Shown: positions 39,159 to 49,381, counted from the first letter of the stretch. The stretch: DNA of 64,000 nucleotides from Pleionea mediterranea (GCF_003148745.1 NZ_QGGU01000007.1:62001-126000), one strand, 5' to 3'. The notes: generated by a model from the sequence alone, not told the origin. Numbers and translations are program-made.

Positions 39159-40265
39159 ATGTGCGCAATGCAAAGAAATACAACACCCTGCTATTACTCA
39201 GATTACCTGCAGCTGGATAAATTGCTGGATAGCCAACATCCTGAAAGCCCCAAATACGGTGAAGAAGCTCACGAAGAGATGCTATTTATTATTGTGCATC
39301 AAGCGTATGAACTTTGGTTTAAACAAATATTACATGAAATGAATGCCATTTATGGTGAGTTTAATCAAAAGCACATACCTGAACAGTCTTTGGGCAGAAT
39401 CGTCAGTCGGCTGGAAAGAATTGAGTCCATTCAAAAGTTATTGATCGATCAAATCCGGATTATGGAAACCATGACACCGCTGGACTTTCTCGATTTTCGA
39501 GACTATTTGGTACCAGCCTCTGGATTTCAGAGCATTCAATTTAAAGAAATTGAAATACTGCTGGGTCTAAAATCAAAGTATCGAATTAACTTTGATCAAG
39601 CCTCTTTCTATCAACGATTAAATGAGAAAGATCGTAATCACTTGCAATCGTTAGAACAACAGCCAAGCCTTTTCGACTGTGTTGAAAAGTGGTTGGAGCG
39701 TATTCCTTTCTTCGAATTTGGCGAGTTTCAGTTCTGGAAAGCTTACGGTGAAGCAGTTGATAAAATGCTCAATAGTGATGAAGAAATCATCATTAATAAC
39801 GAGTATTTGAGTGACAAAGATAAAGAGTTTCAACTTAAAGATCTAAAAACTACCCGAGCCAGTTTCGATGCACTGCTCGATGAAGAAAAGTATCTTGAGT
39901 TGAAAAAAGAAGATAAATTCAGATTCAGTCAAAAAGCCATGCTGGGCGCTGTTTTTATTAACCTTTACCGTGATGAGCCCATGTTTCAACTACCCTTTCG
40001 CCTATTGATGACTTTGACGGAAATTGATGAGCATTTTACTACCTGGCGTTATCGTCATGTCATTATGGTGCAACGAATGCTTGGTAGTAAAATTGGTACT
40101 GGTGGTTCAAGTGGTTCTGATTATCTTAGGCAAACCACTGAAAACAATCGATTCTTTAAAGATTTATTTAGCTTATCGACATTTTTACTGCCTCGTTCGG
40201 CACTTCCAGAACTGCCCGATGCCTTAAAAAAGGCTCTGAATTTTTACTTTCATCCAGAGCGTTAA
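39159..40265 (+). CDS. kynA: Tryptophan 2,3-dioxygenase
   Basis: 368 residues. Haem enzyme opening tryptophan to N-formylkynurenine. Core motifs: FIIVHQAYELWFKQILHEM (distal His region, residues about 44-62), the FRDYLVPASGFQS segment near 113, the proximal haem His in WRYRHVIMVQRMLG near 296, and the substrate loop GTGGSSGSDYLR near 313. It is longer than the compact bacterial TDO (about 280-300) because of extra helices around 150-245, as in animal TDO. No kynU or kynB is adjacent. Weak ribosome site; either of two nearby ATGs could start it. Confidence 0.93.
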   Translation: MCAMQRNTTPCYYSDYLQLDKLLDSQHPESPKYGEEAHEEMLFIIVHQAYELWFKQILHEMNAIYGEFNQKHIPEQSLGRIVSRLERIESIQKLLIDQIRIMETMTPLDFLDFRDYLVPASGFQSIQFKEIEILLGLKSKYRINFDQASFYQRLNEKDRNHLQSLEQQPSLFDCVEKWLERIPFFEFGEFQFWKAYGEAVDKMLNSDEEIIINNEYLSDKDKEFQLKDLKTTRASFDALLDEEKYLELKKEDKFRFSQKAMLGAVFINLYRDEPMFQLPFRLLMTLTEIDEHFTTWRYRHVIMVQRMLGSKIGTGGSSGSDYLRQTTENNRFFKDLFSLSTFLLPRSALPELPDALKKALNFYFHPER

Positions 40266-40282
40266 CGATAGTTCATTAGAAT

Positions 40283-40783
40283 CTAAATTTGTGTGGCTTC
40301 TATAAAGGAAGCCACCAGCAATTCCATTCCAGCAACATCTTCATTGGTAAACCGGTCCACTTTGGGACTATCAATATCAAGTACACCAATAAGCTTATCA
40401 TCAACAATGATGGGTATAACAATTTCGGCATTAGATGCGCTATCACAGGCTATATGTCCTTCAAACTGATGCACATTATTAACACAAACGGCCTCTCTGG
40501 TTTGAGCCACACTTCCACAAACGCCTCTACCGAAAGGAATGTGAACACACGCGACCTTTCCCTGAAACGGGCCCAGTTTAAGCTGAGTATCCTTGTCATT
40601 TAGATAGAAACCAGCCCAATTCAACTCAGGTATCGACTGAAAGATGAAAGCCGATGTTTGTGCCATATTGGTCACTGGGTCACGCTCAATGCTTAACAAT
40701 GCAGACAACTGTGCAACCAATGATTGATAGTACTCAGGCTTATTATCGTAATAAAGTGTAAAGTCAGTGGTATTTTGGAACAT
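40283..40783 (-). CDS. msrC: Free methionine-(R)-sulfoxide reductase (GAF domain)
   Basis: 166 residues, a single GAF domain of the fRMsr family. The conserved cysteines are present: ACVHIPFGRGVCGS (residues about 78-91) and IACDSASNAEIVIP near 111. NWAGFYL near 54 is also a family signature. Reduces free methionine-R-sulfoxide with thioredoxin. No Shine-Dalgarno sequence is seen. It lies 12 bp after the PAS-GGDEF-EAL gene and is likely co-transcribed. It ends 17 bp from the convergent kynA stop; a GTGGCTTC/GAAGCCAC hairpin sits inside its last codons. Confidence 0.92.
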   Translation of the reverse strand: MFQNTTDFTLYYDNKPEYYQSLVAQLSALLSIERDPVTNMAQTSAFIFQSIPELNWAGFYLNDKDTQLKLGPFQGKVACVHIPFGRGVCGSVAQTREAVCVNNVHQFEGHIACDSASNAEIVIPIIVDDKLIGVLDIDSPKVDRFTNEDVAGMELLVASFIEATQI

Positions 40784-40795
40784 GAATAATTTAAA

Positions 40796-42544
40796 TTAGG
40801 CCAGTTTAGAATGGTCGCTAGCATATTCCGATTGAGCGGTAGATTCAATAATTGTGTTAATTGGCGATGGCACAGCCAAGCCATAACCTTGACCAAAATC
40901 GATCCCCATATCCCTCAATACAACTGCAACTTCCTTATTCTCAACGTATTCAGCCACTGTTTGCAGTTCCATTTCATGAGCCACGTCATTAATAGACTTA
41001 ACCATACTGCGTGAGATTTTATCCTGATGAATTTCCTTCACAAACTCACCATCAATTTTAACAAAATCGACCGGTAAGTTTTTTAAATAAGAAAAAGACG
41101 CCATACCGGTTCCAAAATCATCAAGCGCAATTCGACAGCCCAAACTGCGCATAGAAGTAATAAACTCGCGTGCTTTTTTAACATTTTCTACCGCGGCTGT
41201 TTCTGTAATTTCAAAACAAACCTTCTCTACAGGTACCAGATAAGCCTCAACTAAGTCATGCACATAACCTAAGAACTCAGGCTGGGTTAGACTGATACCC
41301 GATAAATTTATATTAATGTGATCAAGCGATATATCCCTATTTTCACAAAGCCAGACAAAGCTGTTCATAACCACCCAGCGATCGATTACATTAATCATGT
41401 CGTACTTTTCGGCCGCCATTAGAAAAGCACCAGGATTAATAATACCCCCCTTTCCATCTCGCATCCTTAATAACAGCTCACAATGATCAAGATGGGTATT
41501 ATCGGTTAAGCTGTAAATAGGCTGTTGATAGAGTTCGAACTGATCAGATTTTACTGCTTTAATAATCTTTCCTACCCAGGCAACACTGGTTTTATGGCTC
41601 TTAATATCTTCTGTTATAGGAGAATAAATGGCGCAGCGGTTCTGACCTTTCTGCTTTGCTTGTAGACAAGCCAAATCTGCACAGCTGATGAGCTGAGCCC
41701 AGGACTCGGCAGCATCATTTACTTCAACAATCCCAATACTGGTAGTAATTAGATATTCCGATTGTTGCCACTCAAATGAAAAATCCCTAACCGAAGCTAA
41801 AATTTTGGTTGCCACTCTTTCGGCTACTATTGGATCAACCTGCCATAATAACAATGCAAACTCATCATTTGAGATCCTTGCTAATAGATCATTTGCGCGA
41901 ATCTGCTGCTTCAACATGTCGGAGTAGGCTTTTAATAATTCACACACAGCAAGATGACCGGCAGAGTCATTAACAAGCTTAATTTGCTCCATCTTAATCA
42001 TACACAGCGAGTGCTGCCCTTTATTTAAACGGGTGTCTTGCAGCGACTCCATCAACTGCTTTTCAAATTCCACTCTATTGGCAACGCCGGTTAATAAATC
42101 GTGTTTGCGATGAAAGTTAACCGACTGTTTTAATCGATACGTTTGAGTTTCATCATGCACCACAATCACGAAGTGTTCCGGCATAATGTCACCCTTCGAC
42201 TGATACAGTTCAGACATAGTTATATTAAATGCTATTTCAGTACCAGAGGGTGTTACGAGAAAAGCTTGATGCTCTAATGATTCCAGATATTCAGCATTTA
42301 AAAGCTTATCCAGGGAGGGCTCTATAAACTCATTGGTATAATGATCGATAAACTTAAAACAACGGGTAATATTAGGGTTATGATTAACCGGTATCTCGAA
42401 AATTTCACGAGCAATTCGATTGGCGACTAATATTTCACCGGACTTATCACAAACCAACACCAGATCCCGAGTGCTATCCAATGCTTGAGTTATGGCTTGT
42501 TGATACTGGCTCGATTGATTATCCCGCATGACTAGGCTACCCAT
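40796..42544 (-). CDS. PAS-GGDEF-EAL protein with degenerate GGDEF; probable c-di-GMP phosphodiesterase
   Basis: 582 residues, no TM helix seen. PAS domain at about 15-135, GGDEF-type domain at about 145-305, EAL domain at about 325-570. The GGDEF signature is changed to ISNDEF, so cyclase activity is unlikely. The EAL domain keeps its metal and catalytic residues: CELLLRM (E of EAL), NINLSG, FEITET, ALDDFGTG, FVKIDG and TVAEYVE. It should therefore degrade c-di-GMP, perhaps with the GGDEF part sensing GTP. Such control of exopolysaccharide would fit the nearby EPS genes, but that link is a guess. Confidence 0.9.
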   Translation of the reverse strand: MGSLVMRDNQSSQYQQAITQALDSTRDLVLVCDKSGEILVANRIAREIFEIPVNHNPNITRCFKFIDHYTNEFIEPSLDKLLNAEYLESLEHQAFLVTPSGTEIAFNITMSELYQSKGDIMPEHFVIVVHDETQTYRLKQSVNFHRKHDLLTGVANRVEFEKQLMESLQDTRLNKGQHSLCMIKMEQIKLVNDSAGHLAVCELLKAYSDMLKQQIRANDLLARISNDEFALLLWQVDPIVAERVATKILASVRDFSFEWQQSEYLITTSIGIVEVNDAAESWAQLISCADLACLQAKQKGQNRCAIYSPITEDIKSHKTSVAWVGKIIKAVKSDQFELYQQPIYSLTDNTHLDHCELLLRMRDGKGGIINPGAFLMAAEKYDMINVIDRWVVMNSFVWLCENRDISLDHININLSGISLTQPEFLGYVHDLVEAYLVPVEKVCFEITETAAVENVKKAREFITSMRSLGCRIALDDFGTGMASFSYLKNLPVDFVKIDGEFVKEIHQDKISRSMVKSINDVAHEMELQTVAEYVENKEVAVVLRDMGIDFGQGYGLAVPSPINTIIESTAQSEYASDHSKLA

Positions 42545-42768
42545 TTATTGAAACGATACGCCTGCTTTTAGTTACTTCCTAAAAGCCTTTTGTCCGTAGC
42601 AAAGCCTTAAATATCATCCGGCTACAGATCCTTTCTATGAAATAAGATTAGCTTATTATTTGAATATTTAAAGAAAACAAATAGTTAATTAAATTATAAG
42701 CCTGACGGTGGTACTTAAAGAGCAGTCGAGGTAACATATCGGGCTTTTCTATTGGGTAGAGTTCACAC

Positions 42769-42957
42769 ATGGTGCAACAGCCGATAAAATCACCCTGTAT
42801 TGGGGTCTGTAAGCTAGAAGCAACAGACTCGGGTAATGATGTTTGTCAGGGTTGCCACCGGACGCTAGACGAAATCGTACAGTGGCGATCGATGAGTGAT
42901 GAACAAAGAGAAACAATCATCAACCGGGTTCTGGCAAACCTTTCTCCTGCCGAATAA
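42769..42957 (+). CDS. DUF1289 small cysteine protein
   Basis: 62 residues. DUF1289 pattern SPCIGVCKL...[14 protein letters not shown] with four cysteines at about 10, 14, 26 and 29 that probably bind a metal or Fe-S cluster. Function unknown, though the family is widespread and often near tRNA- or sulfur-related genes. asnS follows 35 bp later in the same direction. Confidence 0.88.
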   Translation: MVQQPIKSPCIGVCKLEATDSGNDVCQGCHRTLDEIVQWRSMSDEQRETIINRVLANLSPAE

Positions 42958-42992
42958 CCCATAATTTAGAACTTATTGGAGTAACTACAACT

Positions 42993-44393
42993 ATGACTGC
43001 ACTGAGCGTTGCTGAATTTTTAGCGGGTAAAGCCTCCGCTGGCTCAGACGTGACCGTCAAAGGATGGGTCAGAACAAAAAAAGACTCAAAAGGCGGCTTT
43101 TCATTTATCAATATCCATGATGGCTCCTGCTTTGGCACATTACAGGTGGTGGCAGACAATAAGTTACCCAATTACGACAGTGAAGTAACAAAGTTGACCA
43201 CTGGCTGCTCCATTGAAGTCTTTGGCACCGTTGTCGAGTCACAAGGTAAAGGTCAGTCTTTTGAAATGCAGGCAAAAGAACTGCAAGTGCTAGGCTGGGT
43301 TGAAGATCCGGCAACCTACCCTATCCAGCCCAAACCCCATACCATGGAGTTTTTGCGAGAAAATGCCCACCTAAGACCTCGTACCAATATTATTGGCGCC
43401 ATGACCCGCGTCCGAAATTCACTCGCACAGGCAATCCATCGATTTCATCATCAACGTGGATTTAACTGGATCCATACCCCTTTAATTACCGCCTCAGATG
43501 CAGAAGGTGCCGGTGAATTATTCAGGGTTTCAACTTTAGATCTTAATAATCTTCCACGTACCGACAAAGGCGATATCGATTTTTCACAAGACTTTTTTGG
43601 CAAAGAAGCTTTTTTAACCGTCTCAGGGCAATTAAATGTTGAAAGTTACTGCTTGGCCATGTCAAAAGTATATACATTTGGTCCCACATTTCGTGCAGAA
43701 AACTCAAACACCAGCCGCCATTTGGCTGAATTCTGGATGGTTGAGCCCGAAGTTGCTTTCGCAAAATTACCAGAAAATGCTGACTTAGCCGAAAGTATGC
43801 TGAAATACATCTGTAAGGCTGTTCTCGATGAACGTCAGGACGATATGGCCTTTTTCGCACAACGGGTCGATAAAACCTGTATTTCCCGGTTGGAACAAAT
43901 CGTTGAACAAGACTTTGAGCGAATGGAATACACAGATGCGGTAAACATTCTTAAAAACAGCGGTAAGTCATTTGAATACCCCGTTGAATGGGGTGTTGAT
44001 CTTCAGTCTGAACATGAACGTTACCTCGCTGAAGAGCATGTCGGCCGCCCAATTATTTTAATGAATTACCCGAAAGATATTAAAGCATTTTATATGCGTT
44101 TAAACGACGATGAAAAAACCGTCGCGGCGATGGATGTATTAGCACCCGGTATCGGTGAGATTATTGGTGGCAGTGAACGTGAAGAACGGCTGGATGTATT
44201 TGATGCCCGCTTAAATGCCATGGATCTGAATAAAGATGATTATTGGTGGTACCGCGATTTACGTCGCTACGGCACAGTCCCTCATTCAGGGTTTGGGTTA
44301 GGCTTTGAACGCATGGTAGCCTATGCAACCGGTATTAAAAATATCCGTGATGTAATCCCATTTCCACGGGCACCAAAATCAGCAGAATTTTAA
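42993..44393 (+). CDS. asnS: Asparaginyl-tRNA synthetase
   Basis: 466 residues, the same as E. coli AsnS. N-terminal OB fold for the anticodon ([16 protein letters not shown], about 21-36). The class II catalytic core contains motif 2 [20 protein letters not shown] near 232 and motif 3 [15 protein letters not shown] near 432. RBS TTGGAG 11 nt before ATG. Essential gene. Confidence 0.98.
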   Translation: MTALSVAEFLAGKASAGSDVTVKGWVRTKKDSKGGFSFINIHDGSCFGTLQVVADNKLPNYDSEVTKLTTGCSIEVFGTVVESQGKGQSFEMQAKELQVLGWVEDPATYPIQPKPHTMEFLRENAHLRPRTNIIGAMTRVRNSLAQAIHRFHHQRGFNWIHTPLITASDAEGAGELFRVSTLDLNNLPRTDKGDIDFSQDFFGKEAFLTVSGQLNVESYCLAMSKVYTFGPTFRAENSNTSRHLAEFWMVEPEVAFAKLPENADLAESMLKYICKAVLDERQDDMAFFAQRVDKTCISRLEQIVEQDFERMEYTDAVNILKNSGKSFEYPVEWGVDLQSEHERYLAEEHVGRPIILMNYPKDIKAFYMRLNDDEKTVAAMDVLAPGIGEIIGGSEREERLDVFDARLNAMDLNKDDYWWYRDLRRYGTVPHSGFGLGFERMVAYATGIKNIRDVIPFPRAPKSAEF

Positions 44394-44422
44394 ACACTAT
44401 TTAGGTTTTAAAAGGTTACATA

Positions 44423-44998
44423 ATGACAGTTAAAATATTAGCGTTTGCTGGCAGTTTACGTAAAGATTCCTACAACAAAAAGCTAGCCAAAATTATTGCG
44501 AAATCCGCCGAAAAAGCTGGCGCAGAAGTGACTTTGGTTGAGTTAAATGACTACCCTATGCCACTTTTTAATGAAGACGATGAGTCAAAAGACGGTATTC
44601 ATCCAAACGCACTAAAATTTAAGCAATTAATGAATGAGTCCGATGGCTTTTTGATCGCCTCTCCGGAATACAATGGCGCCTATTCTGGGGTACTTAAAAA
44701 TATAGTGGACTGGGCATCACGTCAAGCCGATGGTGAAGGCATGCTTGAAAGCTTTAAAGGTAAGTACGCCACTTTATTCGCAACATCGCCGGGTGCATTT
44801 GGTGGTTTGAGAGGATTAAATCACCTTCGTATATTACTCAGTGGTATTGGCACCACCGTTACAGCCGATCAAGTTGCGATCCCTAAAGCACAAGATGCCA
44901 TTACAGACGATGGGCAATTAGCCAGTGAAAAACGTCAGGCGTCGGTGGATCGCATCACTAAAAACCTTGTGGATACGCTAGCAAAACTAAAAGCCTAG
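44423..44998 (+). CDS. NAD(P)H-dependent FMN reductase / quinone reductase
   Basis: 191 residues with a flavodoxin-like fold. FMN-binding loop AFAGSLRKDSYNKKLAK (about 6-22); SPEYNGAYSGVLKNIVDWAS near 77 is the signature of the YieF/ChrR-type NADPH:quinone or FMN reductases. Cytoplasmic. RBS AAAGG. 29 bp after asnS; probably co-transcribed. Confidence 0.9.
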   Translation: MTVKILAFAGSLRKDSYNKKLAKIIAKSAEKAGAEVTLVELNDYPMPLFNEDDESKDGIHPNALKFKQLMNESDGFLIASPEYNGAYSGVLKNIVDWASRQADGEGMLESFKGKYATLFATSPGAFGGLRGLNHLRILLSGIGTTVTADQVAIPKAQDAITDDGQLASEKRQASVDRITKNLVDTLAKLKA

Positions 44999-45009
44999 AT
45001 GTAAAAAAT

Positions 45010-45040
45010 GAAATAGCTGTGATGTAAATACAGCTATTTC
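45010..45040. terminator. 11-bp hairpin after the FMN reductase gene
   Basis: GAAATAGCTGT pairs fully with ACAGCTATTTC over a 9-nt loop, 11 bp after the stop. No U-tract follows, so it may be a transcript-end or processing hairpin and not a strong terminator. Confidence 0.5.
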
Positions 45041-45116
45041 ATACTTAAATACTGGCAATTCGGCTTAACTTTGTCTTATAGTGAAAAAGCTTGGTTTAAA
45101 CAATTAGGAGCCTTTT

Positions 45117-45296
45117 ATGAGTATCGACAGAAACTACGTCAGTGAAATGGACAAGTTTTTAATAGAATTCGATAAAAAGCCCGAAAGCCACTCAGAAAGT
45201 CGCGCATTTGAAGAAGAAAAGTATAAGCGAGTCCACAAGCTGCGAGATGAAGAGCAAGCCGAACGTAAGCCCGGTAAACTCTGGGAGTCTTTTTAA
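45117..45296 (+). CDS. Small conserved protein, CBU_0585-like
   Basis: 59 residues, too short for many gene finders but well supported: TTAGGAG 6 nt before ATG, and a recognisable sequence pattern (MSIDRNYVSEMDKFLIEFDK ... KLRDEEQAERKPGKLWESF) shared by a small family in gammaproteobacteria named after Coxiella CBU_0585. Highly charged, probably helical, no membrane segment. Function unknown. Confidence 0.75.
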   Translation: MSIDRNYVSEMDKFLIEFDKKPESHSESRAFEEEKYKRVHKLRDEEQAERKPGKLWESF

Positions 45297-45316
45297 ACCC
45301 CAGAGTGTTTTAACGA

Positions 45317-46009
45317 TTACTCTACAATAAGAAATCCCTGTTCAGGATAATATTGTTCATACCCATCCAGTTTACTCAATAGATCATCATAATCTCCACG
45401 ATAAATATCTCGTAGAAACTCAGGGCACTGGTGATAACAAAACACACTGGGAGTATGCTGCAAAATATCAGCTGCGAATAAAAACATTGGTAATTCAGCC
45501 ATAAAATAATGGGCTCCCATCACAAGCATATCTTCAGTTAAATTACTTTTGTCATCAATCTGATTACAAAGCACCCACTTTGAACTGTTTAGGCACCCTT
45601 CTCTAAACGCCTTATCCTTTTCAAACAATCTGTATAGTTGTTGATAGTAATTCAGGTAAGAATGATTGTTATCAAGATAACTGTGATCGATTATTAATGA
45701 CTCTACTTTGTCATCATTTAAATCCAGTTGAGACAAAGCACGCTTAATTTTATTCTTTAAATAATTACACTGGCGGCGCGCTTTTTTTTCAGCTTTCGAT
45801 GGCTCATAACCAAGAGCCCTAAGAGTAAATGATGTTGGTAAATCCGGTATGTACAACCGAACTTGAGAAAAATTTCGACAGGCCCAACTGTAAAGGTTCT
45901 CAATACGTTCGGTCGAAAAATAGCTATTAAAGGGACTCACCCCAATCACTGCCATTGTATTTTTGTATACGAATGTTTCTTTTTTGTTTGTGACTAACGT
46001 TGTTTTCAT
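45317..46009 (-). CDS. tRNA-dependent cyclodipeptide synthase (NYH subfamily)
   Basis: 230 residues (family about 220-260). CDPSs take two aminoacyl-tRNAs and form a cyclic dipeptide (diketopiperazine) by a ping-pong mechanism through a Ser-linked intermediate. The fold is that of a class I tRNA synthetase core without ATP use. Family residues by AlbC numbering: Ser37 and Asn40 correspond to Ser25 and Asn28 in GVSPFNSYF; Tyr178 and Glu182 to Tyr168 and Glu172 in HYFMAELPMF; Tyr202-His203 to Tyr192-His193 in CYHQ. These mark the NYH subfamily. A basic helix (KKARRQCNYLKNKIKRAL, about 75-92) fits tRNA binding. RBS GGGGAT. A small secreted-protein gene lies 57 bp upstream. The product dipeptide cannot be predicted by eye. 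Confidence 0.9.
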   Translation of the reverse strand: MKTTLVTNKKETFVYKNTMAVIGVSPFNSYFSTERIENLYSWACRNFSQVRLYIPDLPTSFTLRALGYEPSKAEKKARRQCNYLKNKIKRALSQLDLNDDKVESLIIDHSYLDNNHSYLNYYQQLYRLFEKDKAFREGCLNSSKWVLCNQIDDKSNLTEDMLVMGAHYFMAELPMFLFAADILQHTPSVFCYHQCPEFLRDIYRGDYDDLLSKLDGYEQYYPEQGFLIVE

Positions 46010-46066
46010 ACAGGTATCCCCTGAATCAATAAGTCAGTTTAATAAATAATTTTTTAAGTATTTGAA

Positions 46067-46432
46067 TTAAACAAAAGACTTGGGGGGACGATAGACTTTG
46101 GCTGGAGTATTATTGATCACAGAATAACTCTGCTTTAATTGATTAAAAATATAATGTTGATGCAATAGAAGGTCTGTGTTGGGTGGGAGAAAAACACAAA
46201 ACTGGAAACATAAAATCTTTTCCGGACTGCACTGTTTTTCACTTACTTCGCTTTTCGCAGGATAATCGCTGTGACAACCCTGTCTAGAGTTGGCGGAAAC
46301 TTCATTGGTAGAATTACTTATAACCGGCATATCAAAACTGATAATAGACACAGCGAGCACTAGATTACTCTGAATGAGCGCAAGTACGACAAGCGATACT
46401 ATCAATTTATGCAAGTTAAAAGATTTATTCAT
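46067..46432 (-). CDS. Small secreted Cys-containing protein of unknown function
   Basis: 121 residues with an N-terminal signal peptide (basic NKSFNLHK, then LIVSLVVLALIQSNLVLA). The mature part has six cysteines, counting GCHSD, KQC and ILCFQFC, and ends VYRPPKSFV. This loosely recalls DUF2946-type small periplasmic proteins, which also have Cys/His pairs and a proline-rich end, but I would not assign it. It is 57 bp upstream of the cyclodipeptide synthase gene in the same direction and 63 bp from the nitroreductase gene. Weak ribosome site. Confidence 0.55.
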   Translation of the reverse strand: MNKSFNLHKLIVSLVVLALIQSNLVLAVSIISFDMPVISNSTNEVSANSRQGCHSDYPAKSEVSEKQCSPEKILCFQFCVFLPPNTDLLLHQHYIFNQLKQSYSVINNTPAKVYRPPKSFV

Positions 46433-46495
46433 CGTCGCAGCTTAGCACGAAAGGCTACTTAACACAGTATTGACCTGTATGATGGTTAAACAGTG

Positions 46496-47053
46496 TTATT
46501 GTACAAAAAAGTAATCTTCAGGATTTGCCTGATCCGGTTTATTGATGCGTACCTTTGGTGTACCTATGTATAAGAACCCGGCAATTTCATCACTCGGCTT
46601 AATCCCTAAAGATTGTTTTAAATAGGGATTGAACGCAAGATCACCCGTGCGCCAGTAACCGGAAAAACCCAAAGCCTGTAAGGCATAAAGCATCCCGTGA
46701 ACCGCACAGCCGCATGAAACCACCTGCTCCACTTCAGGCACCTTTTTATGTTCCTGATACTCGGTGACTGCAATGATAATCATGGGTGCCCGAAACGGCA
46801 TATTTAACGCTTTTTGTTGCTTAGCTTCAGGCAGCTCAGGATTTTGCTTTAACTTGGCTTCGAGGAACGACTCACCTAACTTCTTTAACGCGTGCTCATC
46901 TTGATAAACCAAAAACTTCCAGGGACGTAAGCCAGCGTGATCCGGCGCACGTAATGCAGCCCGGTAAACCAGCTCCATTTGTTCTTTGCTTGGCGCAGGC
47001 GCTTCAAGTTTTCCAAAAGAACTTCTATTTAACAGTAATTCAAAGGCATCCAT
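46496..47053 (-). CDS. Nitroreductase-family flavoprotein (YdjA-like)
   Basis: 185 residues, the length of E. coli YdjA (183). FMN-binding Arg/Ser at the start of LLNRSSFGKLEAPAP, then RAALRAPDHAGLRPWKFLVY (about 31-50) and the C-terminal GFLYIGTPKVR near 160. It most likely reduces quinones or nitro compounds with NAD(P)H. Its ATG overlaps the cytochrome c stop (TAATG). Cyclodipeptide oxidases belong to the same superfamily, but they need a small AlbB partner, which is not seen here. Confidence 0.87.
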   Translation of the reverse strand: MDAFELLLNRSSFGKLEAPAPSKEQMELVYRAALRAPDHAGLRPWKFLVYQDEHALKKLGESFLEAKLKQNPELPEAKQQKALNMPFRAPMIIIAVTEYQEHKKVPEVEQVVSCGCAVHGMLYALQALGFSGYWRTGDLAFNPYLKQSLGIKPSDEIAGFLYIGTPKVRINKPDQANPEDYFFVQ

Positions 47054-47382
47054 TATTTTTTAGCCGGCAGTGATTCATAATAAGCGGCTAAATTAAGAAT
47101 ATCTTGATCGGATAAAGGTTTAGCCATTGGTGTCATCACCATATTTTTACGCTGACCATCACGAAATGCCCGTAACTGCATTTCTGTATAGGCGGCCTTT
47201 TGGCCGGCCAAATTTGGGTAAGTGGGTAATACTCCTACGCCATCTTTACCGTGACAACTGGCACAGATCATGGATTTAGCCTTGCCTTTAGCAGCATCAC
47301 CTTCTACAGCTACTAATAAGTTTGAAGCAACAAGTGCTGTAATGGCTAACGCTTTTTTAAACATCAAATTTGCACTACTCAT
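47053..47382 (-). CDS. Periplasmic class I cytochrome c
   Basis: 109 residues from MSSANLMFKKALAIT, preceded by GGAAC; a TTG seven codons earlier is less likely. Signal peptide to about residue 26, then a single haem site CASCH near 43 and the axial Met in VMTPMAKPLSDQ near 85, as in small c4/c5-like cytochromes. Carries electrons in the periplasm. Coupled to the nitroreductase gene by a one-base overlap. Confidence 0.9.
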   Translation of the reverse strand: MSSANLMFKKALAITALVASNLLVAVEGDAAKGKAKSMICASCHGKDGVGVLPTYPNLAGQKAAYTEMQLRAFRDGQRKNMVMTPMAKPLSDQDILNLAAYYESLPAKK

Positions 47383-47521
47383 AAGGGTTCCATGGTTATT
47401 CAAGTTTCGCTACATTATAAAAGTCGACTAACGAATTAACCAGTGCAGTTAACTCCAGAGAGTAACTTTGTGAGCGTGTTTTAAAAAGAAGGGATTTTAA
47501 AGAAAGTTAAATTCTGGGCAT

Positions 47522-47550
47522 AAAAAAGCCCGACTCGAAGGTCAGGCTTT
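47522..47550 (-). terminator. Terminator of the tRNA-Glu gene
   Basis: Minus-strand stem AAAGCCTGAC / GTCGGGCTTT followed by a T run, about 10 nt after the CCA end. Confidence 0.85.
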
Positions 47551-47556
47551 AAAATA

Positions 47557-47632
47557 TGGCGTCCCCTAGGGGATTCGAACCCCTGTTACCGCCGTGAAAG
47601 GGCGGTGTCCTAGGCCTCTAGACGAAGGGGAC
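47557..47632 (-). tRNA. tRNA-Glu (anticodon TTC), copy 1
   Basis: Full cloverleaf: acceptor GTCCCCT/AGGGGAC, anticodon stem CCGCC/GGCGG with loop CTTTCAC, T-arm AGGGG-TTCGAAT-CCCCT, discriminator G and encoded CCA. Identical over its length to the copy at 53161-53236. Confidence 0.97.
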
Positions 47633-47662
47633 TGAAAACGTCAATCTCGTTTAGAGGCGCGC

Positions 47663-47691
47663 ATTCTATATAGCACCCATGATGTTGTCAA
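47663..47691 (-). promoter_or_regulatory. Promoter of tRNA-Glu copy 1
   Basis: Minus strand TTGACA, 17 bp, TAGAAT, followed directly by GCGCGCC. The GC-rich discriminator is typical of stable-RNA promoters under stringent control. The rest of the 300 bp up to purB shows nothing clear. Confidence 0.8.
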
Positions 47692-47923
47692 AAGGTTTTT
47701 TAAACTTTTTTAATATCGATTACGGTTTACACAAATTTGTGCTTTTTTATGCTCAGAGAGTAAATATCGACTGTTAAAGAGCTCTCTTTTTTACAGCTCT
47801 AACAATGGCGATAGCTTACTCAACATCTCAATGATAATTATCGCCATATAGCCGTCTGGTGCTACCAACCTGCTACGACTATGGTAAAATGCCGCCATCT
47901 TGCTATGACCCAATAATTTCTGA

Positions 47924-49297
<1,374 letters not shown>

Positions 49298-49326
49298 TCC
49301 CAGAGTTAAACGTCTTATTATAATTC

Positions 49327-49351
49327 AGGCCGGTTTCGTACCGGCCTTTTT
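49327..49351 (+). terminator. Rho-independent terminator of purB
   Basis: Perfect 8-bp stem AGGCCGGT-TTCGT-ACCGGCCT followed by TTTT. Confidence 0.92.
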
Positions 49352-49381
49352 GCAGATAAACATCACAGAGACAGTGCAATT

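Noticed and set aside
46496-47053. Cyclodipeptide oxidase AlbA
   Set aside because: The length and the RAPDHAGLRPW pattern fit YdjA-type nitroreductase, and no small AlbB-like gene overlaps it.
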